Source: Desulfovibrionaceae bacterium (GTDB lineage: Bacteria; Desulfobacterota; Desulfovibrionia; Desulfovibrionales; Desulfovibrionaceae). Taken from it: a stretch of DNA of 64,000 nucleotides. Position numbers and translations under genes: made by a program. The notes beneath the pieces are model-generated. The model made no database searches and had not been told where the DNA came from. It worked only from the letters and a program-made list of their open reading frames with translations. Positions 1 to 7,404 of this stretch are shown one piece after another; the first letter of the stretch is position 1, and each line of letters opens with the position of its first letter. The stretch lies in contig WRHY01000004.1 of the NCBI GenBank assembly GCA_009783025.1, positions 62,001-126,000 of the forward strand, written 5' to 3'.

Positions 1-181
1 GTTGCAGGTTCTGTTTGCGCTCCGCCGCTTTTTTCTTTTCCCTGGCCAGATCCTTTTCCAGTTGTGAAACGGAAACCGGGGCCGCGGCAGAGGATGGAAC
101 CGGAGCGGAAACAACAAGCATGAAGGCGCAGAATAAGATCAGGCCGGGCAGAACGATTCGGGATTTGCCGGAAAAGGGCAT
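1..181 (-). CDS. Exported coiled-coil protein, N-terminal fragment (EnvC/M23-like)
   Basis: Only the first 60 codons are in the window; the gene runs off the left edge. The start is the ATG at 179-181, four bases after the stop of the upstream glycosylase gene, so the two are probably cotranscribed. A basic N-terminus, a hydrophobic stretch at about residues 9-26 and an Ala-rich region form a signal peptide or membrane anchor. A charged Lys/Glu-rich segment beginning around SQLEKDLAREKK then starts a coiled coil. This arrangement is typical of EnvC-like murein hydrolase activators, which carry a LytM/M23 domain at the C-terminus, but that domain is not visible here. The family call is inferred from the N-terminal architecture alone. 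Confidence 0.55.
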   Translation of the reverse strand, partial: MPFSGKSRIVLPGLILFCAFMLVVSAPVPSSAAAPVSVSQLEKDLAREKKKAAERKQNLQ

Positions 182-185
182 TGCG

Positions 186-884
186 TCACATTGCAGCAAA
201 GCTGCCGGGTTTCAAAAATTTGCCCAAAGGACATTCCGCGCACAGCGGTTTCCGATTTTTACAGAAGCGGTTACCAGTGCGTACCAGCAATGCATGATAC
301 TCATTATAGAGGGACACGTCCACGGGCAAGGCGCGCATGAAAAATTCCCGCAGTTCCCCGTAGGGGACATCATCCGGGAAAAAGCCGTGGCGGCCGCATA
401 TGCGCCGGGTATAGGCATCAATGACAAAAGACGGGCGGTCCAGGGCGTACAGCAAGATGCAGTCCGCTGTTTCCGGCCCGACGCCGTGCACATGCAGCAG
501 AGCCTTGCGCAGTTCTTGCGTGGAAAGCGTCTGAAGAAAATCGAGGCGGCCTGCTTCCGGGTTCTGATTCCAGCCCGGAAAAGAGGAGAAAAACAGCAGC
601 AGGTTGCGCAGCCTTTGGGCTTTGAGCCGGAAAAACCCGGATGGACGCAACGCTTCTTCCATCTCCTCCAGGGGCATGTTCAGCAGACTGTCCAGGCGCA
701 AGGCATTTTTTCGGCGCAGGCGATCAAGAGCTTTTTCCACATTCTTCCAGGCCGTGTTCTGGGTCAGTACCGCGCCCACGGCAATTTCAAGCGGATGTTC
801 TCCGGGCCACCAGCGAGAAGGGCCAAGGGACTCCAGCATAGCTTCGTAATAGGAGAGGAGTGTTTTACCGGAAGTCGTCATCAT
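186..884 (-). CDS. Endonuclease III-like DNA glycosylase (MagIII-like)
   Basis: A 232-residue HhH-GPD superfamily base-excision glycosylase. The helix-hairpin-helix reads HGVGPETADCILLYAL and is followed by VIDAYTRR, which supplies the conserved catalytic Asp. The position of the catalytic Lys of true endonuclease III (GVGRKTA) is Glu here, so beta-lyase activity is unlikely and the enzyme is probably monofunctional, as in the MagIII 3-methyladenine glycosylase group. The C-terminal iron-sulfur loop has three Cys in C-x6-C-x2-C spacing, but the expected fourth Cys, five residues on, is Leu (CPLGKFL). A labile or absent cluster is therefore possible. The gene precedes the EnvC-like gene by 4 bp. 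The substrate is inferred from family resemblance. Confidence 0.8.
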   Translation of the reverse strand: MMTTSGKTLLSYYEAMLESLGPSRWWPGEHPLEIAVGAVLTQNTAWKNVEKALDRLRRKNALRLDSLLNMPLEEMEEALRPSGFFRLKAQRLRNLLLFFSSFPGWNQNPEAGRLDFLQTLSTQELRKALLHVHGVGPETADCILLYALDRPSFVIDAYTRRICGRHGFFPDDVPYGELREFFMRALPVDVSLYNEYHALLVRTGNRFCKNRKPLCAECPLGKFLKPGSFAAM

Positions 885-931
885 GTGGGTTCAAGGATAG
901 CACACCTTGCACCGGCAAGGCTACGTCTTGC

Positions 932-1059
932 GGTAGTGCCTCAGTTTGGCGCGATACTTCGTCAGACTGCGTTTTGGCTCGGGGGGCAGGACCGGAAGAG
1001 TCCAGCCCTCCCTCGCAAAAACTTGTCTTCCTTGTCTGACGCCAAACTGAGGCACTACC
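932..1059. repeat. R element copy 1 (nested palindrome)
   Basis: A long imperfect inverted repeat bounded by GGTAGTGCCTCAGTTTGG and its complement. It lies between the divergently transcribed glycosylase and metY genes. The inner hairpin has stem GGAC/GTCC around a purine-rich loop. The trailing flank CGGCATTGCTCAAAC also follows copies 4 and 5, so the conserved unit extends past the palindrome. Confidence 0.9.
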
Positions 1060-1170
1060 GGCATTGCTCAAACCACGCTACTACCCGTCTTGCCGGTGCA
1101 TTGCCTTGCCGTTGAATTCGCGGTACACACGCCTTTCCGGCGACAATGCCTTACCATAAGGAGCTTACGG

Positions 1171-2439
1171 ATGAGAGACGAGACAACGTGCCTGCACGCG
1201 GGATACACACCGAAAAATACCGAACCGCGTGTGATGCCCATAGTGCAGAGCACCACCTATGTGTACGATTCCACCGAGGCTGTGGGGGCCGTGTTTGACG
1301 AGCCCACGCACAGTCTGATCTATTCCCGCTTCGCCAACCCCACGGTCATGGCAGTGGAGGAAAAGATCGCCGCCCTGGAAGGCGGCGTCGGCGCGATGTG
1401 CACGACATCCGGCCATGCCGCGGTCCTGCTCTCGATCCTGAACCTGTGCAGCGCCGGAGACAGTATTGTCAGCACTACGCAGATTTACGGCGGCACCGTG
1501 AATCTCTTTTCTTTCACCTTGAAAAAGTTGGGCATCGAATGCATTTTCGTTTCGGCCGACGCGGGGGAAGAAACCATTGCCGCAGCCATCAAGCCGAATA
1601 CCAAGGCCATCTTTGGCGAAACCCTGGCCAACCCTGCCTTGGCCGTGCTGGATATCGAGCGCTTCGCCAAGGTGGCTCATGCGCATAACATACCGCTGAT
1701 TATAGACAACACCTTTGCCACGCCCGTGTTGTGCAAGCCCTTTGCGTTCGGGGCGGACATCGTTGTGCATTCCACCACCAAGTACATGGACGGCCACGCG
1801 GTTCAGGTCGGCGGGGTCATTGTGGACAGCGGTCGCTTTAACTGGGCAAACGGCAAATTCCCGGATCTGACCGAGCCGGATCCTTCCTATCGCGGCATTT
1901 CCTATACCGGCACTTACGGCAACATGGCCTATATCATCAAGGCCAGAATGCAGCTCATGCGCGACTTTGGCGTCTACCCGGCCGCGCATTCGGCTTTTCT
2001 GCTCAACCTGGGGCTGGAAACCCTGGCCCTGCGCATGGAGCGCTACAGCGACAATGCCTTGAACGTGGCGGATTACCTTGAGCGGTCAGGATATACGGAA
2101 ACGGTGCATTATCCGGGCCTGCCGGGCGACAAGTACCATGCCCTGGCCAGAAAATATCTGAAAGGTCCGAGTGGGGTGATTTCCTTTGTGATCAAGGGCG
2201 GCAGGGAAAAAGCCGTCATGTTCATGGATGCGCTGAAGCTGGCTTCCAACGAGGTGCATGTGGCGGATATCCGCACCTGCGTGCTGCACCCGGCCAGCGC
2301 CACGCACCGTCAGCTTACCGACGAACAGCTTGCGGCCGCCGGAGTCGCTCCCGGCATGATCAGATTCTCGGTCGGGTTGGAGCATGTGGACGATATCATT
2401 GAAGATATCAGGCAGGCTTTTGCTAAAGCATTCAGGTAG
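1171..2439 (+). CDS. metY: O-acetylhomoserine sulfhydrylase
   Basis: A 422-residue Cys/Met-metabolism PLP enzyme. It makes homocysteine from O-acetylhomoserine and sulfide (or methionine from methanethiol) in the cytoplasm, a sensible way to assimilate sulfide in a sulfate reducer. The PLP Lys is in HSTTKYMDGH at about residue 204. The start MRDETTCLHAGY is typical, and length and the C-terminal block TCVLHPASATHRQL fit MetY rather than cystathionine synthases. The ATG at 1171 is preceded by AAGGAG with 7 bp spacing, so longer in-frame starts are rejected. The TAG stop falls on the first bases of R element copy 2. No SAM riboswitch is apparent in the 110 bp upstream. Confidence 0.93.
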   Translation: MRDETTCLHAGYTPKNTEPRVMPIVQSTTYVYDSTEAVGAVFDEPTHSLIYSRFANPTVMAVEEKIAALEGGVGAMCTTSGHAAVLLSILNLCSAGDSIVSTTQIYGGTVNLFSFTLKKLGIECIFVSADAGEETIAAAIKPNTKAIFGETLANPALAVLDIERFAKVAHAHNIPLIIDNTFATPVLCKPFAFGADIVVHSTTKYMDGHAVQVGGVIVDSGRFNWANGKFPDLTEPDPSYRGISYTGTYGNMAYIIKARMQLMRDFGVYPAAHSAFLLNLGLETLALRMERYSDNALNVADYLERSGYTETVHYPGLPGDKYHALARKYLKGPSGVISFVIKGGREKAVMFMDALKLASNEVHVADIRTCVLHPASATHRQLTDEQLAAAGVAPGMIRFSVGLEHVDDIIEDIRQAFAKAFR

Positions 2440-2565
2440 GTAGCGCCTCAGTTTGGTTTGATACTTCGTCAGACTTGTTTGCGCTCCGGGGGCAGGGCCG
2501 AAGAGCCCAGCCCCCATCGCGCAAAGCTGCGCCTTTCTCGTCTGAAACCAAACTGAGGCACTACC
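2439..2565. repeat. R element copy 2
   Basis: Occupies nearly the whole gap between the convergent metY and prmA genes. The inner hairpin pairs GGGGGC with GCCCCC and GGGC with GCCC around CGAAGA. Its first bases contribute the last base of the metY stop codon. Confidence 0.9.
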
Positions 2566-2572
2566 TAAAATT

Positions 2573-3445
2573 CTATAGGATAAACACCAGCCCGGCCCAT
2601 TCACCCCGGATAATGCGTCGGGCTTTTGCATAGCCCTGTTCGATGTATGCCGCTTCCACAGCATCGGCCTGCACTTCGAGCAGGCCGGAAAGCACGAGCG
2701 CGGGACGTTTGTCTCCTCCGGGCAGCGCGGCAATGGCCGGGGCCATCTCTCTGAGCGGCGCGGCCAGGATATTGGCCACAATAAAGTCATACGGGCCTGA
2801 AGCCTCTTCCACGCCGCCCAGGCGCACGACAAAGTCCGCCGGATCAATGGCGTTGGCAGCCCGGTTTTCCAAGGCGTTTTCCACTGCCGGAAGATCGATG
2901 TCCAGCCCTTCGCCGGACAGTCCAAGCTTTGCGCAGGCCAGGCCCAGGATGCCCGAGCCGGTGCCGAGGTCGAGAAAGCGCATGCCCGCGCGAATAACTC
3001 CTTCCGTATACATCGACGAAATAGCCGCAAGGCAGAGGGCGGTGGTTTCGTGGTGTCCGGTACCGAAAGCGGTCTTGGGCTCAATGATGATCGGGATGCG
3101 CTTTGTCTGTTCGCGCTCGCTTGTCATCCAGGGCGCCAGCACCAGAAAATGCTCGCCTCCCTCAACAGGAGTAAAAAAGGCCTTCCAAGCCTCCGCCCAA
3201 TCTTTTTCCTCTTCCGCCGTGACTTGGACGGACGCGGAGGGCAGGGAGCGAACAACTATGTCCTGCAAGGCCTGGGCACTTTCAGGAACAGTAGAGTAGA
3301 CCGTGCAGACAAATTCGCCGGTGGGCAGGGACCGCTCTTCCCAGCCGTGGGAAACATGCAGGGCCAGCAGGGCCAGCAACTTGTCGGCGTCTTCCGTTGT
3401 GTGTGTCCCGGGCAAGATGCAATCGAGGCGGGTAAGAACAGCCAT
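2573..3445 (-). CDS. prmA: Ribosomal protein L11 methyltransferase
   Basis: A 290-residue class I SAM-dependent methyltransferase that trimethylates ribosomal protein L11. SAM-binding motif I is FLDLGTGSGILGLACAKLG. Upstream is the PrmA-specific block PKTAFGTGHHETTALCL, and motif post-IV is FIVANILAAPLREM. The ATG at 3443-3445 is chosen because AGGAG lies 7-8 bp upstream. The frame stays open for about 50 more codons upstream, but those are encoded by R element copy 3 and are not expected to be translated. Length is normal for the family. Confidence 0.93.
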   Translation of the reverse strand: MAVLTRLDCILPGTHTTEDADKLLALLALHVSHGWEERSLPTGEFVCTVYSTVPESAQALQDIVVRSLPSASVQVTAEEEKDWAEAWKAFFTPVEGGEHFLVLAPWMTSEREQTKRIPIIIEPKTAFGTGHHETTALCLAAISSMYTEGVIRAGMRFLDLGTGSGILGLACAKLGLSGEGLDIDLPAVENALENRAANAIDPADFVVRLGGVEEASGPYDFIVANILAAPLREMAPAIAALPGGDKRPALVLSGLLEVQADAVEAAYIEQGYAKARRIIRGEWAGLVFIL

Positions 3446-3461
3446 AGCGAAGCTCCTGGCG

Positions 3462-3588
3462 GGTAGTGCCTCAGTTTGTCGTGATACATCGTCAGGCTTG
3501 TTTGCGCTCCGGGGGCAGGGCCGAAGAGCCCAGCCCCCATCGCGTAAAGCTGCGCCTTCCTCGTCTGACGAACAAACTGAAGCACTAC
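3462..3588. repeat. R element copy 3
   Basis: Lies between the 3' end of the HesB selenoprotein gene and the 5' end of prmA, ending 16 bp before the prmA ATG. It carries the GGGC/GCCC inner hairpin as in copy 2. Any prmA promoter would have to lie inside or beyond it. Confidence 0.88.
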
Positions 3589-3606
3589 TGCGGATTATGA
3601 ACAATG

Positions 3607-3646
3607 GAAAAAAGGTGCGGAAAGCGGTATTCGCGCTTTCCGCACC
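3607..3646 (-). terminator. Rho-independent terminator of the HesB selenoprotein gene
   Basis: A perfect 13-bp stem (GGTGCGGAAAGCG and its complement) with a short loop. On the minus strand it is followed by six T residues, about 55 bp after the stop codon. Confidence 0.85.
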
Positions 3647-3698
3647 GGGACTGGAGCGATATTTCTCCGGGTAATGCGGGTCTATGCCGGTGGAGCCT

Positions 3699-4034
3699 TT
3701 ACTGCTCCGAGCCGCCGCACCCGCCGCCGACCGAGCAGCTTCCGCAGGCGCTCCCCCCCGTACTCAGCGGGGTGTCGGGGTCCACGGAAAAGCCCATATA
3801 CGAGAAGTTGACGGTTACGTGGGATACCTGCGCGAGCAGTTCATTGTTCATGCAGAACTTGTATCCCTTTTCCTCAGCAATAGTGTCGGTGTCTTTCGGC
3901 TCATCCAGAGCCAATGCCAAGCGGGGGCCGCTTCAGCCGCCCGGCGCGAGGAACACACGGATACTCGACGGGGTGTTGCCCGCAAAATATGCGTCCAGTT
4001 CCTTTTTCGCGGCGTCCGTCACAGTAATCATCAT
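3699..4034 (-). CDS. HesB/IscA-like selenoprotein (in-frame UGA = Sec34)
   Basis: A 111-residue A-type iron-sulfur/HesB family protein interrupted by one in-frame TGA at 3933-3935. The frame is open and conserved in character on both sides. The N-terminal part MMITVTDAAKKELDAYF and APGG precede the TGA, and SGPRLALALDEPKDTDT follows it. In this family GGCSG carries the first metal-binding Cys, so the UGA sits exactly at a catalytic or ligand Cys position. The C-terminal Cys motif ACGSCSVGGGCGG is present. A hairpin with a UGGAU loop follows about 19-37 nt after the UGA, as expected for a bacterial SECIS. GGAGG lies 7 bp before the ATG. The role is probably iron-sulfur handling or redox, inferred from the family. 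Confidence 0.85.
3896..3914 (-). promoter_or_regulatory. Predicted SECIS hairpin for the HesB-like selenoprotein
   Basis: The stem UUGGCUC/GAGCCGA (one G-U pair) closes a UGGAU loop. The two loop G residues lie 27-28 nt after the UGA, within the usual bacterial window, and the hairpin is part of the coding sequence. Confidence 0.65.
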
Positions 4035-4066
4035 AACAGAACCTCCGAAAAACAGTTTCTTCAATC

Positions 4067-4095
4067 CAGGTAAGTGGGGCGGCCTGCTTTGTCAA
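4067..4095 (-). promoter_or_regulatory. Candidate sigma70-type promoter for the HesB selenoprotein gene
   Basis: On the minus strand TTGACA is followed after 17 bp by TACCTG, about 33 bp before the ATG. The -35 is consensus and the -10 is weak. The rest of the 334-bp gap to the next gene (to 4368) shows no other clear feature. Confidence 0.35.
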
Positions 4096-4368
4096 CCGGA
4101 CCGCATTTCAGGGAGTGTCTCAACCACACTGCACCGGTTCCATGTATATGACATTTGCCTGTAAGGCAACCCGCTGGCAGGAAAAAGGATGTCGCGCCGG
4201 GATAGATGAGGAGAGTGTCAAAAGTACGGCATGGCAACAGCGGGATCAAGCGGGCAAAAATTGCTCCCGCGCTGCCGACAGCAACGATAAGGGGCCTGGT
4301 TTATTATATTGGCAGGAGTTTTGCATGAGAATGATAAAATTTGCCCGCCAGAAGAAAAGGAGGCTCCG

Positions 4369-4752
4369 ATGTTGTTTCTGCTCGGTGGAGAAAAAAAGAA
4401 GAAAAAGGCACAGGAAGAGGGGATGGAAAATCTGGATCGCGTCAGGGAGGTTTTTCTGTCCGGCCGTTTTCCCGTGGTCACCACCACAGATCTTGATGAT
4501 AACCGCAAGGTGAGCAAAGTGCTCGGACTTGTGGTTTGCCGGGGATATGACTCCGAACAGACCTTTTTCGGCATGGCGGCCCGCGCCATGAACAAAGGCG
4601 CGCAAGCCATTGTCGGCTATCAGGAAAACGTGGCCTTTCACCCTGACGGCAGCAAGTTCTTCACCTGTTACGGCACTGCCGTGCAGTATGAGGTACAGGT
4701 GCCCTCCCGCGCTCCGGCGGCTTTGCCTGAAGCTATAAGCATGGCTGTGTAG
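4369..4752 (+). CDS. YbjQ/UPF0145-like protein
   Basis: A 127-residue protein resembling the YbjQ (UPF0145, putative heavy-metal-binding) family. It has the VVTTTDLDDNRKVSKVLGLVVCRG strand region, a central NKGAQAIVGYQ segment where the family has ANAVVG, and a terminal FTCYGTAVQY. A short Lys-rich stretch (GGEKKKKKAQEEG) precedes the domain. AGGAGG lies 6 bp before the ATG at 4369. The molecular function of the family is not established. It is transcribed alone and ends before a strong terminator at 4871. Confidence 0.65.
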   Translation: MLFLLGGEKKKKKAQEEGMENLDRVREVFLSGRFPVVTTTDLDDNRKVSKVLGLVVCRGYDSEQTFFGMAARAMNKGAQAIVGYQENVAFHPDGSKFFTCYGTAVQYEVQVPSRAPAALPEAISMAV

Positions 4753-4870
4753 CAGCGCCTGCGTAAACTAGGGCCATAGCGTTAACAGGCCCTAATCCGT
4801 TCCAAGGCCCGGCGCCGAGCGCCTTTTCACGTGAAAAACAACGTCCCGTTGTAAAATGCCCTAACTTGAA

Positions 4871-4901
4871 GTGCCGGACATCTGTACCCGGCACTTTTTT
4901 C
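4871..4901 (+). terminator. Rho-independent terminator after the YbjQ-like gene
   Basis: The stem GTGCCGG/CCGGCAC closes a 10-nt loop and is followed by TTTTTTC. It lies between convergent genes, but the T tract is on the plus strand only. Confidence 0.8.
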
Positions 4902-4909
4902 TTATCTTT

Positions 4910-6064
4910 TTAGGAAATACCACCCGTTGCAGCCTGGCGGATGGCCACTGCCAGAGCGCAGGGATGCGCGAGAGGACCTTTGCCTTCCACAACAAGGGGG
5001 AAGTGCGCAAGGCCAATGCCGAGGGACTTGAGCAGGTGTTCAGGCAGACCGCCTGGGTAACAGCCGTTTTCCCGGTCAACAATAACCAGGGAAAGAAAAT
5101 CCGAAGGTTTTGCGCCAGGGGCGTCAGCGAGAAGCGGGCGCAGCAGGCGCTCGATCTGGATGGCCAGGGAGTGTCCGGCCAACTCGGGATCAATGCCCAG
5201 GTTGGGAGTGAATATTTTGGGGCCGGGGCATTCGGCAATGGCCCGGCCGACACCCTTGGGCAAAAGATTGGCCACCACACTGGAATAGAAGCTGCCCACA
5301 GGGTAGCAGATACAGGCAGCGCCGCGGATAAGTTTCGCGATTCGCGGCGTTATGGCCGGGGTGGCGGGAGCATTGGCCCCGCCGGGCTCGGCAAGCCATA
5401 TGTCGGTGATGGGAGAGGTGATGCCCGGTTCTCCTTTGCCGGTAAACGTATGTTGCCCGATCAACACCTCTCCTGAACTCAGGCGTACCGCCAGATGCAG
5501 GTTATCTTCCACAATGGTGCGTACAAGCCCTCTTGCGCGCACCAGGCGGGAAAACAGGGCCAGGACCGGGCCGAGACGGCGTTTGTTACGCAGATACCCG
5601 GCCGTAAGCACCAGATTACCCACATTGGCCCCGGCCAGGGGAAAGTCCGCCGGCATGTGCAGAGCGAACCAGGCCAGATGTTCGCGGATAATGCCGTTTG
5701 CCGGGTCGGGAATCTGGCGCAGCAGGGGATGTGAACCGCGCACCAGGCGGACCAGTTCGGCCATGAGCGCTTTTGTCGATTCATAGTCCGGCAGGCGATA
5801 GGCAAACAGGGTGAATATTTCCGGGTTACCCTCGCGGTGGGCCTCAGCAAGGGCCATGATGCGTGAACGCGCGTCGCCCACGGCAGGCATGGCAAAAGCT
5901 TGGCGCAGAGTGGCGGAACTGCCGCCGGAATCAAAAGGTGTGATCAGGTGGATGGTATTACGATTGGTCCGCGCCAGTTCCCGCGCGGTTTCACGCAGGG
6001 CCGAGCCCCCGCTGAAAAAAAGAATTCGCGGACCGGCGGTGCCGGAAAAAGACGCTGTTGCCAT
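4910..6064 (-). CDS. GAK-system CofD-like protein
   Basis: A 384-residue member of the CofD/YvcK superfamily, which binds phosphate-bearing substrates in a Rossmann-like fold. Diagnostic features are ILFFSGGSALRE near the N-terminus, ITPFDSGGSSATLR (the glycine/serine phosphate-binding block), and ANVGNLVLTAGY in the middle. The sequence best fits the CofD-like component that in Desulfovibrio accompanies an ATP-grasp protein and HprK-related kinases (the GAK system). None of those partners is in this window. The start chosen is the ATG at 6062-6064, which has AAGGGA upstream; an ATG at 6117 would add 18 residues but has no good ribosome site. Substrate and product are unknown. Confidence 0.75.
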   Translation of the reverse strand: MATASFSGTAGPRILFFSGGSALRETARELARTNRNTIHLITPFDSGGSSATLRQAFAMPAVGDARSRIMALAEAHREGNPEIFTLFAYRLPDYESTKALMAELVRLVRGSHPLLRQIPDPANGIIREHLAWFALHMPADFPLAGANVGNLVLTAGYLRNKRRLGPVLALFSRLVRARGLVRTIVEDNLHLAVRLSSGEVLIGQHTFTGKGEPGITSPITDIWLAEPGGANAPATPAITPRIAKLIRGAACICYPVGSFYSSVVANLLPKGVGRAIAECPGPKIFTPNLGIDPELAGHSLAIQIERLLRPLLADAPGAKPSDFLSLVIVDRENGCYPGGLPEHLLKSLGIGLAHFPLVVEGKGPLAHPCALAVAIRQAATGGIS

Positions 6065-6268
6065 ACAGTCTTGTATTCCCTTGCAAGGGCTCTGTCCAGA
6101 TGGGGCAATAGTATCCATAGGGCAACTGCGGATTTTTTCCGCCGCACGGCGCGCCGGACAATCCGCGAACGGGCTATGGGATTGCTGGCCTCCCCGGAAA
6201 CTCTCTGGTATAAACAACAAAGGGTAGGTACACGAGTCAGTAAACGCGTATTTGATAAGGAGGAGGGT

Positions 6269-7384
6269 ATGCAATTTAACCCGCTGAAATTCCAGATGCC
6301 GCTGGCAACAGGCGGCATAGCGCTCATGGCGTTCAATTACTTGCAATTTGCTGTGCCGCATACGCAGGATATGATTACGCTTAACGATATGCTGGCGGCA
6401 AGCTTCACGCCCGTGCAACTCTGTTTGAATTGGATTCTTGTGGCATTGATGCTGATCTTTTCGCTTATTACCGTTGCCTCAATCCCGTCCTATGTATGGC
6501 GGTGGTTCAAATGGCGCGGCGATAAGGAAGCCTATGGCAAATTCATGGCCGATGCCCCCACCGTTGTGGTCACCGATAGCGTGCCTTTTGCCTCGCTGGC
6601 AATGACCGGTTTGGTGGTGCTCGCGCCGCTGGCCTTTTTTATTCCGGTTCTGTCCTCAAATATTCAGGCCATGATGCTGCCCGGCCTGCTCTTTTTTGCG
6701 CTGTTGTGGGTGGGTCTTTTCAACCATCAGTTCAGAATCCTCAAAAAGTGGCTGACACAGCCCACTGACGTGACAAAGTTGCATTTTGTCTGGCTTCTTG
6801 ATGTGTTTTCCTTTGCCCTGGTCAGCCTGATCGGAACAGGCGTGGCCGCGATGTCGCACAACGGAGATATCGCCGCCATAGCGGCATTCGGTTCGTTTTT
6901 CACCGTGGTCTTCGGCTTTTTATTGCTGATCGCCAAGCTTGGCTATCTTATCTTCCTGCAAATCAAGGCGGAAGCCTTGCCGGGGAAAAACGTCCTTCCC
7001 TCCTTTTTTCTGATTGTGCCCATATCGTGCCTCTACGGGTTCAGCATGCACAGGCTGGCGATGTATGTGCAGGCCCATTTCGCCATTGACATGGCAGGCA
7101 TGTTGTTTGCCACCTTTGTGATACCGTATGTCATTGCCCTCGGCTGGAGCGCCTTTTGTATTTATCTGCTCTGGGATTACCTGCGGCACGATTTTTTGAA
7201 AAGCGACTTCGCCGCTCCCCAATGGTCGCTCATTTGAGCGTTCGTCGGTTCCCAGGTCCTGGGAGCGAACGTGTACGGCAACTACTATCCCACTCCTGTT
7301 CTGGCCGTTGTGAACTATGCCAGCGTCATATTGGCGGCCATGCTTTTTGTCGTGATTTTTAAAAAGTTTTACCGGCAGGGATGA
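6269..7384 (+). CDS. Polytopic membrane selenoprotein (in-frame UGA = Sec323)
   Basis: A 371-residue integral membrane protein with about eight hydrophobic segments. The reading frame starts at an ATG preceded by AAGGAGG and meets TGA at 7235-7237. It then continues open for 48 more codons encoding AFVGSQVLGANVYGNYY and one more membrane helix, up to TGA at 7382-7384. Immediately after the internal UGA is a hairpin whose apex is GGUC, positioned like the E. coli fdhF SECIS, so the UGA is read as selenocysteine with good support. The gene is first in a three-gene operon with a cytochrome-b-like subunit and an HdrD/DsrK-like protein, suggesting a membrane redox complex with Sec at or near the active site. 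I recall named TsoY-type (seleno)protein families that may correspond, but cannot verify this. Stopping at the first TGA would lose the last helix. Confidence 0.85.
7239..7271 (+). promoter_or_regulatory. SECIS hairpin of the membrane selenoprotein
   Basis: Outer stem CGTTCG/CGAACG and inner stem TCCCAG/CTGGGA enclose GTC, giving an apical AGGUCC. The GGUC begins 18 nt after the UGA, against 19 nt in E. coli fdhF. The hairpin is embedded in coding sequence. Confidence 0.85.
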
Positions 7385-7404
7385 TAATGAGAGCGGATTA
7401 ATCC

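Noticed and set aside
865..1071. Recurrent peptide-coding frames inside R elements (for example ...VSRQTEALP and similar)
   Set aside because: Several frames of the palindrome happen to lack stops. The peptides vary with the inner hairpin and have no ribosome sites. Only at the OppD-type gene and folD is part of an element likely translated.
15..1115. Long open frame on the plus strand through the glycosylase gene
   Set aside because: It is antisense to a clear HhH-GPD protein, has no ribosome site and its translation is Arg/Gln-rich without any family.
1060..1170. SAM riboswitch upstream of metY
   Set aside because: Too short, and no recognisable SAM-I or SAM-II core was found.
3446..3604. 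N-terminal extension of PrmA
   Set aside because: It is encoded by R copy 3; the internal ATG has a good AGGAG and the family start.
3699..3920. A stand-alone 73-residue protein starting MALALDEPKD
   Set aside because: It is the part of the HesB selenoprotein after the UGA; there is no ribosome site, and the family N-terminus lies in frame upstream.
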